Positions 41,752 to 49,712 of a DNA stretch of 64,000 nucleotides are shown here, in pieces. The stretch spans positions 1,065,001 through 1,129,000 of the forward strand of contig NZ_CP102384.1 of assembly GCF_024628865.1 (NCBI RefSeq), read 5' to 3'. The notes beneath the pieces were generated by a model. It had not been told where the DNA came from. It worked only from the letters and a program-made list of their open reading frames with translations, and did no database searches. A program made the translations under genes and the position numbers. Numbering within the stretch: the first letter of the stretch is position 1; every line of letters starts with the position of its first letter. Origin of the DNA: Sphingopyxis sp. DBS4. GTDB lineage: Bacteria; Pseudomonadota; Alphaproteobacteria; Sphingomonadales; Sphingomonadaceae.

Positions 41752-42933
41752 TTAACAGTCTCCTGCTCCGGCGCGTCTGATGTCCGCCGCTTTCAGATCG
41801 GCGATTGTCGGATAGCCGTTCACCGCCATGAGCAGGTCGGCCTCGGCGAGGATGCAGCGAAGCACGTGCGCCGCGCCCTCGGCGCCGCCGAGCGCGAGGC
41901 CATAGGCGAAGGGGCGCCCGATGCCGACGGCGCGGGCGCCGATCGCGAGAGCCTTGGTGACGTCGCTTCCCGAGCGCACCCCCGAATCGAACAGCACCGG
42001 CGTGTCCCCCGCCGCGGCGACGACGGCGGGCAGCATGTCGATCGCGGCGATGCCGCCGTTCGCCTGCCGTCCGCCGTGGTTCGAGCAATAGATCGCTGCG
42101 GCGCCGGTATCGATCGCCCGCCGCGCGTCGTCGGGATGACAGATGCCCTTGAGGATGATCGGCAGCGAGGTGATCGAACGAAGCCACGCCATGTCGTCCC
42201 ACGTCAGCACCTTGCCGAACAGCCGGCTCCATAGCCCGATCGCCTCGGCAAGATGGCCCTCGACGGGCTTGCCGAGAAGTTTCCGGAAGACCGGGTCGCC
42301 GAAATAATTCTGGAGAACATGGCCGCGAAGCTGGGGGAAATTGCCGCTGTTGAGGTCACGCGGGCGCCAGCCGGTGACCCAGGTGTCGAGCGTGACGACG
42401 ATCGCGCGGTAGCCCGCTCGCTCGGCGCGGCCGACGAGGCTTTCGGCAAGTTCCTTTTCCTTCGGCGTGTAGAGCTGGAACAGCCCGGGCGTATCGCCCA
42501 TTGCCGCCGCCACATCTTCGAGCGGGTCGTTGCCGAGGGTGGAGGCGATCATCGGCACGCCGGTCGCCGCCGCCGCGCGCGCGGCGTGCAGGTCGCCATG
42601 CCCATCGGGAGTGCACATTCCCGTGACGCCGATCGGCGCCATGAACAGCGGGGTGGGGAGGGACATACCGAAAAGCTCGATCGACAAATTGCGGACGGTC
42701 GCGTCGACCATCATCCGCGGTACGAGCCCCCAGTGGCGGAAGGCGGCGGAATTGAGGTTCTGCGTGTGCTCGTCGCCGCAGCCGCCCTGGACATAGTTGC
42801 GCAGGCTCTCGGACATGGCCGCGGTCGCGCGGGCTTCGAGATTTGCGGCGTCGACCGGGATCGTGGGCAGCACGCCCTGCAAGCCAGCGCCGTAAATCTC
42901 GTTCTGATAGCCTCCGAAACCCGTCATGCGCAT
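41752..42933 (-). CDS. FMN-dependent alpha-hydroxy-acid oxidase/dehydrogenase (lactate 2-monooxygenase-like)
   Basis: 393 residues (ATG 42927 would also serve). The TIM-barrel FMN family is clear: MAPIGVTGMCTPDGHGD, VTLDTWVTGWRPRDL, ILKGICHPDDA, the catalytic-histidine segment SNHGGRQ and DSGVRSGSDV for FMN phosphate. The phrase TGWRPRDL is close to lactate 2-monooxygenases, and the protein has their longer middle loop. It would oxidise a 2-hydroxy acid such as lactate. It lies between the ICE end and the tRNA-Thr island and may be native chromosome. Confidence 0.88.
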   Translation of the reverse strand: MRMTGFGGYQNEIYGAGLQGVLPTIPVDAANLEARATAAMSESLRNYVQGGCGDEHTQNLNSAAFRHWGLVPRMMVDATVRNLSIELFGMSLPTPLFMAPIGVTGMCTPDGHGDLHAARAAAATGVPMIASTLGNDPLEDVAAAMGDTPGLFQLYTPKEKELAESLVGRAERAGYRAIVVTLDTWVTGWRPRDLNSGNFPQLRGHVLQNYFGDPVFRKLLGKPVEGHLAEAIGLWSRLFGKVLTWDDMAWLRSITSLPIILKGICHPDDARRAIDTGAAAIYCSNHGGRQANGGIAAIDMLPAVVAAAGDTPVLFDSGVRSGSDVTKALAIGARAVGIGRPFAYGLALGGAEGAAHVLRCILAEADLLMAVNGYPTIADLKAADIRRAGAGDC

Positions 42934-43100
42934 TCTCCCATCTATTGTCTCGTCCTGAACGACCTCGCTCCGGCAAAGAAGCGTGCGAATGCCGGATAAA
43001 CAAGCCGGATCGGATTATTGCCACAGCCACCCATATCGACTTTGCCGTCCAGCTCGTAAATGCGCTTCGGCCGGTTGACGGCAAGCCGCTGATTTACGGG

Positions 43101-43139
43101 AAAACCCATGGGTCTCAAGGGGCTGCTGGTGCGGCTGTC
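43101..43139. repeat. Decayed direct repeat of the tRNA-Thr 3' end and terminator (left attachment site candidate)
   Basis: This 39-bp stretch matches 48610-48650 with about seven differences, including the acceptor strand, CCA and the terminator stem. The best-conserved part is TCAAGGGG-TGCTGGTGC-GGCTGTC. It fits the far-end copy left when an element inserts in the tRNA 3' end, with later mutation of the unused copy. Confidence 0.6.
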
Positions 43140-43655
43140 GTTTCCTCAATTCGGCTGGAATGACTTGAAAATAAACAATTATCTATAGTTCGAAAAGTCG
43201 TGGCCCCAGCGTGGCCCCGGAAAAATTTCAGCAAATTTTAGACTCGAACTGATGCCCGCGCGACCTCAAGCGCCTTTTTCTGGGCGAGCGCAGGAAGTGG
43301 CTTTGTTCGGCTCGCCGTCCCGCCCGTGCGGGCGGCCGGGGTCTATTCCGCTTCGCTCCACCGAGTCGGTTGCACCGTCTCGGCCCATGCGGGTAACGAT
43401 CCCTGACGGGAAAAATGTCATCGCGCGTCCCGCGCGATGGCGTTGCTCGTGTCGGCCTCGGCCAAGCGGGGTGGGCGTCGCTGCCCTCTAGTCCCGCCCC
43501 GGCGTGCCGCAACCCGGACGCTGCGCGCCCGGGTCCTCCACTGCGTTCCGGCCTCCCGGTGCGGCCCGCCTTCATGGGCGGGACTGCCGGTTCGCTCTTG
43601 CCGCCCACCCCGCTTCGCCGGGGCCGATTGCGGTTGAAGGAAGGAGGGAAGGGCC
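43140..43655. promoter_or_regulatory. Island left end and hairpin-rich leader of the sigma-like gene
   Basis: About 515 bp without a gene. It starts with an AT-rich stretch (43160-43200) and the repeat pair CGTGGCCCC at 43199-43207 and 43210-43218, likely integrase arm sites. AGACTCGAACTGA at 43240 also matches the tRNA-Thr T-arm. A perfect hairpin CATCGCGCG-TCC-CGCGCGATG follows at 43419-43439. From about 43475 the sequence resembles the ardC leader of the ICE, ending in GGAAGGAGGGAAGGGCC before the next start codon. Confidence 0.55.
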
Positions 43656-43931
43656 ATGCGCAGGTATCGCTTCCGACGCCGGATCGGCTACAGGCTGGCG
43701 GCGCTGCGCTGGAGGCTGGGCATCGAGACCGCGCGGGATCGCGAGCGGGCCGACCGCTTCGACCGGGCGCTTGCGGCCCTCTCCGAAACCGATCGCACCA
43801 TCTTCCTGATGGCGCGGCGTGACGATCTTTCGGTCGTCGAAATCGCCCGGCGACTATCCCTTCCGATACCTGAGGTGCAGGGCCGCTTTGCCTATGCGTT
43901 GACACAAATCGCCCGCGCTCTTCCCGATTGA
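43656..43931 (+). CDS. Sigma-70 region 4-like HTH protein
   Basis: 91 residues. The N-terminus is very basic (RRYRFRRRIGYRLAALRWRLG). Residues 40-85 look like sigma region 4: LAALSETDRTIFLMARRDDLSVVEIARRLSLPIPEVQGR (in parts). It lacks region 2, so it is not a complete sigma factor and probably only binds DNA. It has a strong AAGGAGGGAAGG leader end and shares its upstream region style with ardC of the ICE. Confidence 0.7.
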   Translation: MRRYRFRRRIGYRLAALRWRLGIETARDRERADRFDRALAALSETDRTIFLMARRDDLSVVEIARRLSLPIPEVQGRFAYALTQIARALPD

Positions 43932-44021
43932 AAAGTCATCGCGCCGCGCGGCGAAGACCGAACGGCATGAGAGCTTTATGGGCTTGGCAAGCGGCGAAAA
44001 TAACGCGAGTCAGGATCGGAA

Positions 44022-44942
44022 ATGAAAACGAGCCTCGATCATCTGCCCGACCGGAAACGCCGCGATCTCGAACGGATCGTCCAAATCCTGTTCGCCGAGT
44101 TCGAGGACGCTACCAGCCTCGCCACGCAGAAATGGAAGAAGCAGGGGCGTATCCTCAAGGTCGTCCTCTACGGTTCCTATGCACGCGGTAATTGGGTCGA
44201 AGACCCCGTTGGCGGCTATTTCTCGGACTATGATATCCTCGTCGTCGTCAACGACGATCGCCTGACTGATACGGTCGAATATTGGGCCAAGGCCGATGAT
44301 CATCTTCTTCGCGAGGTGACGATATCGAAGCGGATTTCGGCGCCGGTCAACTTCATCGTTCACAGTTTGCAGGATGTGAATGACCAGCTCCAGCGCGGTC
44401 GGCCGTTCTTCATCGACATCTATGAACAGGGGATCGTGCTCTACGGGGCCGAAGATCATCCGTTCGAACAGCCCAAGCCTTTGACACCAGAAGCCACGCT
44501 GAAAGAGGCGCGGAAGAACTTCAGGGAATGGTTCTTGAGTGCTTCACGGCGGTTCGAACTGGCCCAAAACGCGATGCAAAAGGGCTATACGAACGAGGCG
44601 GCATTCGACCTGCACCAAGCGACGGAGCGCTTCTATCACTGCGTCCTTCTCACGCTCGCTCTCTACAGCCCGAAGTCGCACCGGCTGAACTTTCTGCGCG
44701 GTCAGGCGGAGCCTCTATTGTTCGACCTGATTCAGGTTTGGCCCCGCGATACTAAGTTCGCCCAGCGCTGTTTCGAGCTGCTGCGACAGGCCTACGTCAA
44801 CGCGCGCTACTCGCCGCATTACAAGATCACGCCGCAGGAACTGGAATGGATCGGTGAACGGATCGAACTGTTGCAAAAGCTCGTGAAGGAGGCCTGCGAA
44901 CAGCATATCGCCGCCCTCGAAAAGGCCGTCGCTTCGAACTGA
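44022..44942 (+). CDS. Nucleotidyltransferase-HEPN fusion protein
   Basis: 306 residues. The N-terminal MNT-type nucleotidyltransferase domain has G51-S52 (LYGSYARGNW) and the metal pair D69-x-D71 (SDYDILVV). The C-terminal half (about 155-300) is a HEPN-like helical domain with ERFYHCVLL and ARYSPHYKIT (R262...H266), the place of the HEPN RxxxxH-type ribonuclease motif. Separate HEPN and MNT proteins form toxin-antitoxin pairs in which the MNT protein adenylylates the HEPN toxin. Here both are in one chain, perhaps self-controlled. Island location supports a defence or stability role. Confidence 0.78.
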   Translation: MKTSLDHLPDRKRRDLERIVQILFAEFEDATSLATQKWKKQGRILKVVLYGSYARGNWVEDPVGGYFSDYDILVVVNDDRLTDTVEYWAKADDHLLREVTISKRISAPVNFIVHSLQDVNDQLQRGRPFFIDIYEQGIVLYGAEDHPFEQPKPLTPEATLKEARKNFREWFLSASRRFELAQNAMQKGYTNEAAFDLHQATERFYHCVLLTLALYSPKSHRLNFLRGQAEPLLFDLIQVWPRDTKFAQRCFELLRQAYVNARYSPHYKITPQELEWIGERIELLQKLVKEACEQHIAALEKAVASN

Positions 44943-44954
44943 CGGCCCGTTCCG

Positions 44955-45335
44955 TCAGCGCGTTTCCTCGACCAGTTTCTTGAGCGCGGCGAGGTCGCGA
45001 TGGACCCATTCGGCATCGGCCGCGAACCGCTCGTCATCCATATCGGGCTGGCGATAGAGCGTCAGCAGCACCTCGGCGCCGTCGCCATTCCGGATCACGC
45101 GCAGCGGAATATGGATCTCGTTTCCGTCGCCCGGTTCGACGAAATGATCCATCACGCCATAGGCATTATGCGCCGTGAACCGGATGCGAACCGGCCCTTC
45201 CGGACCCGTCGCAACCCATGCTCCACTCTCTTTGCGCAGGTCGGCTTCCGACAGCCCGGAGGCCCATTTCGGGAAGAATTCTGGGCGCCAGATACGCTCG
45301 TAGAGCGCCTGCCACTGGCAGTCGATCGACACGCT
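44955..45335 (-). pseudogene. SRPBCC (START-like) domain protein, 5' end removed at the IS boundary
   Basis: The remaining 127 residues, from SIDCQWQALYERIWRPEFFPKWASGL to LKKLVEETR, form nearly a full polyketide-cyclase/START-like domain that binds small hydrophobic ligands. The frame runs into the left end of the IS3 element, and only the first few codons with the native start are missing. A start codon inside the IS could still allow expression. It converges with the nucleotidyltransferase-HEPN gene, whose stop is 13 bp away. Confidence 0.75.
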
Positions 45336-45398
45336 TGATCTGCCCCCTTCTGAGTGGTCCAAAATTGATGATATTTTGGACGACGAAGGAGATATAGA

Positions 45399-45677
45399 AT
45401 GCCGAGCAAGAAGCATCGCCCGGAAGAGATTATCGGCAAGCTACGTGAGGCGGAGGTTGTGCTTGCGCAGGGCGCTACGACCGCCGAGGCGTGTCGTCGG
45501 ATCGCGATCAGCGAGCAGACCTATTATCGGTGGCGCAAGGAATATGGCGGCCTGAAGACCGATCAGGCGCGTCGGATGAAGGATCTGGAGAAGGAGAATG
45601 CGCGGCTTCGTCGTGCGATCTCGGACCTGACGCTGGACAAGCTGATCCTGCAGGAGGCTGCCCGGGGAAACTTCTGA
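45399..45677 (+). CDS. IS3-family transposase OrfA
   Basis: 92 residues: a helix-turn-helix (KHRPEEIIGKLREAEVVLAQ, ACRRIAISEQTYYRWRKEYG) followed by a leucine-zipper-like helix (RMKDLEKENARLRRAISDLT). It binds the IS ends. Near its end is GGGAAAC at 45665-45671, in the right frame (G GGA AAC) for a programmed -1 slip into OrfB. Confidence 0.92.
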   Translation: MPSKKHRPEEIIGKLREAEVVLAQGATTAEACRRIAISEQTYYRWRKEYGGLKTDQARRMKDLEKENARLRRAISDLTLDKLILQEAARGNF

Positions 45678-46570
45678 GCCCCGCACGCCGCAGGCGCTGT
45701 ATCGACCACATCAGAATGATGATGCCGGTGTCCGAGCGGCGGCTGTGCCGCGTGCTCGGGCAGCACCGATCGACGCAGCGCAAGGCGCCACGCGGGGCGG
45801 ATGACGAAGCGGCCCTCACTGAGGATATCATCGCACTGGCCCGGCAATATGGTCGTTATGGCTATCGCCGGGTGACGGCGTTGCTACGCGATGCGGGGTG
45901 GCATGTGAACCGCAAGCGGGTTGAGCGTATCTGGCGCCGCGAAGGGCTGAAGGTGCCACAAAGGCAGCCGAAGCGCGGGCGTCTGTGGCTGAACGACGGA
46001 TCGTGCATCCGGCTGCGGCCAGAATATCCCGGCCATGTCTGGTCCTACGACTTCGTCGAGGGCCGGACGCACGATGGTCGCAAATACCGGATCCTGTCGA
46101 TCATCGACGAGGCGAGCCGGGAGTGCCTGGCGTTGCCGGTGGCGCGTAAGCTCAAGAGCGACGACGTGCTCGCGGCACTGGCCGAGCTGTTCGTCACGCG
46201 TGGGCCGCCGGCGCATATCCGGTCGGACAACGGCCCGGAGTTTATCGCGACGGCGGTGCAGCAATGGCTCGCCCAGATCGGCGTGAAGACGCTGTATATC
46301 ACGCCCGGATCGCCATGGGAGAATGGCTATTGTGAAAGCTTCAACGGATCCCTGCGCGATGAGCTGCTCAACGGCGAGATCTTCTACTCGCTCGCGGAGG
46401 CCCGGATCCTGATCGAGGCTTGGCGGCGGCATTACAACACCGTCCGGCCGCACAGCTCGCTGGGATATCGACCACCGGCGCCGGAGGCCGTTCCATCGCC
46501 AGTGTCGCCCGCCGGTTCCGCTTCGCTCCACCTGCGGCCAACACTGGCGATGGACGCGTCAATGCACTAA
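45665..46570 (+). CDS. IS3-family transposase OrfB (DDE catalytic part)
   Basis: About 301 residues counted from the slip site, in the -1 frame to OrfA. The retroviral-type integrase core has the DDE residues in WSYDFVEG, RSDNGPEF and NGSLRDELLNGEI, with the flanking PWENGYCESFNG and C-terminal YNTVRPHSSLGY typical of IS3. It is made as an OrfAB fusion by frameshifting. It appears intact, so the IS may still be active. Confidence 0.92.
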   Translation, partial: GKLLSPARRRRCIDHIRMMMPVSERRLCRVLGQHRSTQRKAPRGADDEAALTEDIIALARQYGRYGYRRVTALLRDAGWHVNRKRVERIWRREGLKVPQRQPKRGRLWLNDGSCIRLRPEYPGHVWSYDFVEGRTHDGRKYRILSIIDEASRECLALPVARKLKSDDVLAALAELFVTRGPPAHIRSDNGPEFIATAVQQWLAQIGVKTLYITPGSPWENGYCESFNGSLRDELLNGEIFYSLAEARILIEAWRRHYNTVRPHSSLGYRPPAPEAVPSPVSPAGSASLHLRPTLAMDASMH

Positions 46571-46601
46571 CAATCCCAGCGGACCACTCGGTGGGGGCCG
46601 G

Positions 46602-47012
46602 TCAGTTGATCGAGACTAAGTCGGACGTGGCAACCTTGCGACCTCGTCTTTCGTCCTCTTTAGTGAGGATGTTGACGACAATGGCAGTGGGGAGCCAGCC
46701 GGGTTTGCGCATGGCTGCGGAAGCGTCGTCCCGCGCCGCGATTGGGAGGCCGCTATAGGGATGTCCGAAGCGAACGAAATCGCGTATAGCGGCTGAGCGC
46801 TTGGGATCGTGGAGGCGCTGAAGACCTTCGCCACCTTCGTGATCGCGCGTGCGACGGTATACGCCACTTAAGGCTCTCAATTGCACTGCTGGCATCGAGA
46901 ACAGGAGAATATGTTCGTCAGGTTTGCGCCTGTGCTGAGCAGGATCGAAGTCGAAGTGATCCCACTCCGGCAGCCATTGCTTAAAGCGAATTGCTTGAAT
47001 CGTGCCCGCCAT
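46602..47012 (-). pseudogene. DGQHR/DndB-like protein, 3' part lost at the IS
   Basis: 136 residues beginning MAGTIQAIRFKQWLPEWDHFDFD and containing PGWLPTAIVVNILTKEDERRG and RKVATSDLVSIN. The pattern resembles the N-terminal part of DGQHR-domain proteins, a group that includes DndB of phosphorothioation systems. The frame stops within three bases of the IS right end, so the rest including the DGQHR motif is gone. A defence link is likely for the family but the copy is probably dead. Confidence 0.55.
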
Positions 47013-47146
47013 CAGAACCTCCCTAGCCTCGATGCCATGCCATTTAGGTTCCTACAATCTTGTAAATATTACGGTCGGGTGAGCGAAGCCTTATGAGGCA
47101 CCGATCAGCGCACGCTTTTCGAATAATTCTTTGAGCGCCGAAGCGC

Positions 47147-48469
47147 CTATTTGGGTAAAGAACTCCCCCAAGCCGAGCGGCGATTAGCCTTCGGAAAGGC
47201 GATAATTTGGCCTTGTGATGGGTTGAGCGTTTCCGACCGCCGCTCGGTGGGGGCTCCCGCGTCGGAACCAAGATCGTCGGTCGGCAGATTGTCGCGAAGC
47301 CGGTCTAGATAATCCGACCACCACTGATTCATCCTGACGCGCTCATCCCAATAGGTTCCCCGGTGATAAGCGGCGCGAACCCGATCCGAATCCTTGTGCG
47401 CCAGTGCGCGCTCGATGGCGTCGGGATGCCAGAGCCCGGTTTCATTGAGGAGCGTGCTTGCCGTCGCGCGGAACCCGTGCGAGGTGATCTCGTCCTTGTG
47501 ATAGCCGAGGCGGCGGAGCCCGGCATTGAGCGTGCCGTCGCACATCGGTTGCCGCAGGCTGTGATAGGCTGGGAACATATATTTGCTTGGATTGCCGATC
47601 GCTTTCAGCGCCTTCAGCAGGGCGATGACCTGCGAGGAGAGGGGAACGACGTGCTCTTCCTTCATTTTCATGCGCGCGGCCGGAATGCGCCAAACCTCTG
47701 TTTCCAAATCGACTTCGTCCCATTCGCCTTTTCTGAGTTCGCCGGGACGCAGGAAGACATGGGGAATGATCTGGAGCGCGAGCCGGGTTTCCGGGCGACC
47801 GTCGTAGCCGTCGATCGCGCGCAGCAACTGGCCGACGTGGGTCGGTTCGAGGATTGCGGCGCGATGGCGCCGGGTGGGAGTAACGAACGCGCCGAGCAGG
47901 ACTTCAGCCGGATTGCGGTCGGCGCGGACGGTAGCACAGGCATAGCGGAAGACGCGCGACGCGAAGGCGCGCAGACGCTGGGCGGTTTCATGGTGTCCGC
48001 GCCGCTCGACCCGCTTGATCGATTCGAGGAGCAGTTGCGGGGTGATCGAAGCGACCGGCAACCGGCCGATATCGGGATCGAGGAGGTCGCGATACCAGCG
48101 GTTCTTCTTGACCGTCAGCGGCGACCGACCTTCGAGTTCCATCTTTTCGAGGAACTCGTCGGCGACGAACCGGAACGTCGACTCGGCAGCGGTCTTCGCC
48201 TCGATCTTGGCGATGCGGCGCTCGACATAGGTGTCGATGCCGTCTTCGAGCTTGGCGCGGGCCTCGTCACGCTTCTCGCGCGCTTCCTTGAGGCTGACGT
48301 CGGGAAAGCGGCCGAGCGAGATTTTTCGCTCGATACCGTGGAAGCGATATTTGACGCGCCAGAGGAGCGCGCCCGACGGCTGGACGAGAAGGAAGAGCCC
48401 TTTTGCGTCGGCGACCTTGTAGGGTTTGGCCTTGGGCTTGAGGGCGCGAATCTGAGTGACTGAAAGCAT
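47147..48469 (-). CDS. int: P4-type tyrosine integrase of the tRNA-Thr island
   Basis: 440 residues from the ATG at 48469. The N-terminal arm-binding domain (LSVTQIRALKPKAKPYKVADAKGL in part) is DUF4102-like. The catalytic domain has R241 (FLRPGELRKGEW), H331 and R334 (SHGFRATASTLLNE), H358 (LAHKD) and Y368 (RAAYHRG). It integrates the element in the tRNA-Thr gene whose 3' end is 168 bp upstream of its start. GTGGCCCC repeats in between are candidate arm sites. A longer frame to 48556 covers these repeats and is unlikely to be translated. Confidence 0.92.
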   Translation of the reverse strand: MLSVTQIRALKPKAKPYKVADAKGLFLLVQPSGALLWRVKYRFHGIERKISLGRFPDVSLKEAREKRDEARAKLEDGIDTYVERRIAKIEAKTAAESTFRFVADEFLEKMELEGRSPLTVKKNRWYRDLLDPDIGRLPVASITPQLLLESIKRVERRGHHETAQRLRAFASRVFRYACATVRADRNPAEVLLGAFVTPTRRHRAAILEPTHVGQLLRAIDGYDGRPETRLALQIIPHVFLRPGELRKGEWDEVDLETEVWRIPAARMKMKEEHVVPLSSQVIALLKALKAIGNPSKYMFPAYHSLRQPMCDGTLNAGLRRLGYHKDEITSHGFRATASTLLNETGLWHPDAIERALAHKDSDRVRAAYHRGTYWDERVRMNQWWSDYLDRLRDNLPTDDLGSDAGAPTERRSETLNPSQGQIIAFPKANRRSAWGSSLPK

Positions 48470-48474
48470 GATTT

Positions 48475-48521
48475 GGGGCCACGAGCTGTTGAGACGGGGT
48501 GGCCCCCCTTCTGGTGGCCCC
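48475..48521. promoter_or_regulatory. GTGGCCCC repeat sites between integrase and tRNA-Thr
   Basis: GTGGCCCC occurs at 48499-48506 and 48514-48521, with the inverted GGGGCCAC at 48475-48482. The same octamer occurs twice at the other island end (43200-43218). Position and sharing suggest integrase arm-type binding sites, also overlapping the integrase promoter. Confidence 0.55.
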
Positions 48522-48607
48522 AAATGGCCCGGACGGTGCGGAACAAAGGGGGACATCCTCGGACGGCCGAGGCGTCGATTTTACCAGCTTTTGTGCGGGT
48601 TTGCGAG

Positions 48608-48631
48608 CAAAAAGCCCTTGTCTTTCAAGGG
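48608..48631 (-). terminator. Intrinsic terminator of tRNA-Thr
   Basis: On the minus strand a CCCTTG/CAAGGG stem with a five-base loop is followed by CTTTTTG, starting six bases after the encoded CCA. Confidence 0.8.
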
Positions 48632-48636
48632 GGTGC

Positions 48637-48712
48637 TGGTGCCGGCTGTCAGACTCGAACTGACGACCTACCGCTTACAAGGCGGTTGCTCTACCAACTG
48701 AGCTAAGCCGGC
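48637..48712 (-). tRNA. tRNA-Thr (anticodon UGU)
   Basis: 76 nt with encoded CCA. On the minus strand: acceptor GCCGGCU pairs with AGCCGGC, the D-arm contains AGCTCAGTTGGTAGAG, the anticodon stem ACCGC/GCGGT encloses CTTGTAA with anticodon TGT, and the T-arm is GTCAG-TTCGAGT-CTGAC. All stems pair. It is the attachment target of the island on its 3' side. Confidence 0.96.
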
Positions 48713-48723
48713 GCGCGGTCTCC

Positions 48724-48772
48724 CTAGAGCATTTTTGCCGGATATGGAAATATCCGGTGGCCGGAAAAATGC
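48724..48772. repeat. CTAGAGCATTT-type hairpin repeat
   Basis: GCATTTTTGCCGG (48729-48741) pairs with CCGGAAAAATGC (48761-48772), and inside is GGATAT-GGAA-ATATCC. It begins CTAGAGCATTT like the element at 7641. It lies 15 bp downstream of the minus-strand gene ending at 48787, so it can serve as its terminator. Confidence 0.65.
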
Positions 48773-48786
48773 GGGCGGTGAAGGCG

Positions 48787-49659
48787 TCAGATTATGCCGA
48801 AGGTCCAGCCTTCGGTCGCGGCGAGCGTGTCGGAAAGCGGCGCAGGCGACCAGCGCTCCGTGTCCGATGCGATCGCGCGCAGCCAGGCGGCGGTCAGCAG
48901 CGCGTCGCTGGCATGATCGCTCATCGATCCCGTCACGCCGGCGGGCGGCGAGCCGAGTGCGGCGAGGGCGGCGTCGAGCGCCTTGCCGTCGCGAATTTTG
49001 CTGCGCCCCGGTGGCATTCCTGCCGCGCGCGCGGCGAGGCTGGTGTAGATTTCGACGAGCAGCGGGCCGCTGGGCGGCACGGGATCGAGCGGCCAGAGCG
49101 GGATGCGGCCATGCACGCGCTGAAGCAGGCGCATTCCCGCGAGGCTCGCCTTGCCGACCTGCGCCGCGCCGACGAGGTTGAAATTGCTGACGCTCGCGGC
49201 CTGCCGCGTTGCGCGCTGATGCTGTTCGACGACGCGCAGCCGCCCGGCGCCGGGCGTATAAAGGTCGCCGACATCGCCCTGGCCATGACGGAAATGGCGC
49301 CGCGCTTCCGGGTGAGCGAGAAAGCTGGCGACTTCATAATGCGGGTCGCGAGCGGTGAGCGTCTCGACCAGCGCCCATAGCGCCGGAAGGTCGGCGGGGC
49401 TTTCGGTCCATTCGGGGAAATAGGCGCCGCGATCAGCAAAGGCGAAAGCTGCCGAAAAGTCGAAGCCGATCAGCATGTCGGCGCGCGATGCCGCAATCTC
49501 TTCAAGCCACGCCAATATCTCGGCGCGCGACCAGACATGCCCCGGCCGCACCAATGCGGGCGCCGCGGCGCCGCTCGCAACCGCCAGCGCGATCCCGCGC
49601 TGGCGCGGGCCGCGCGCACCCGACCAGTCGAGCGCGGCGAAATGGGTGAAACGGCGCAT
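48787..49659 (-). CDS. Conserved protein, possibly DUF429/RNase-H-like
   Basis: 290 residues from the ATG at 49659. It begins MRRFTHFAALDWSGARGPRQRG and has IGFDFSAAFAF near residue 65, LLVEIYTSLAARAAG near 210, and MSDHASDALLTAAWLRA near 250. The spaced acidic residues (ALDWSG, GFDFS, EIY, SDHASDAL) look like the DUF429 predicted-nuclease pattern, but the match is by eye only. Cytoplasmic. It is the first core-type gene beyond tRNA-Thr and is divergent from nfuA. Confidence 0.55.
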   Translation of the reverse strand: MRRFTHFAALDWSGARGPRQRGIALAVASGAAAPALVRPGHVWSRAEILAWLEEIAASRADMLIGFDFSAAFAFADRGAYFPEWTESPADLPALWALVETLTARDPHYEVASFLAHPEARRHFRHGQGDVGDLYTPGAGRLRVVEQHQRATRQAASVSNFNLVGAAQVGKASLAGMRLLQRVHGRIPLWPLDPVPPSGPLLVEIYTSLAARAAGMPPGRSKIRDGKALDAALAALGSPPAGVTGSMSDHASDALLTAAWLRAIASDTERWSPAPLSDTLAATEGWTFGII

Positions 49660-49712
49660 TGGAAGGCCATAGCTAAGCCTGCAACCTTGCACAAAGCCCC
49701 GCGGCGTCCCAC

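Larger units (their letters stand above)
45336..46604 (+). mobile_element. IS3-family insertion sequence
   Basis: 1269 bp bounded by imperfect inverted repeats of about 24 bp: the left end starts TGATCTGCCCCC and includes GAGTGGTCC, the right end is GGACCACTC...GGGGGCCGGTCA. Two transposase frames overlap with a -1 slippery site. No target duplication is visible, and the genes on the two sides are different, so a deletion probably occurred next to the IS. Confidence 0.88.
43101..48650. mobile_element. Small integrative island at the 3' end of tRNA-Thr
   Basis: A tyrosine integrase (47147-48469) reads away from tRNA-Thr, and the 3' end of that tRNA with its terminator (48610-48650) recurs in decayed form at 43101-43139. 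Copies of GTGGCCCC lie just inside both ends. The content is accessory: a sigma-like protein, a nucleotidyltransferase-HEPN fusion, an IS3 element and truncated genes. The boundary assignment is inferred. Confidence 0.65.

Noticed and set aside
42843..43163. Plus-strand open frame after the oxidase gene
   Set aside because: Overlaps the oxidase start on the other strand and the decayed tRNA repeat; it has no ribosome site and no recognisable domain.
43238..43250. AGACTCGAACTGA as the main attachment core
   Set aside because: It matches the tRNA-Thr T-arm for only 13 bases; the longer repeat at 43101-43139, with arm sites on its island side, fits better. Kept only as a side note.
43228..43905. 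Long open frame on the minus strand over the leader and sigma-like gene
   Set aside because: Low-complexity Arg/Pro/Gly-rich translation antisense to a supported gene, with its end produced by a tRNA T-arm-like sequence; no family features.
45399..46570. IS3 transposase as a frameshifted pseudogene
   Set aside because: The two-frame layout with a slip heptamer is normal for IS3 elements, and both parts are intact.
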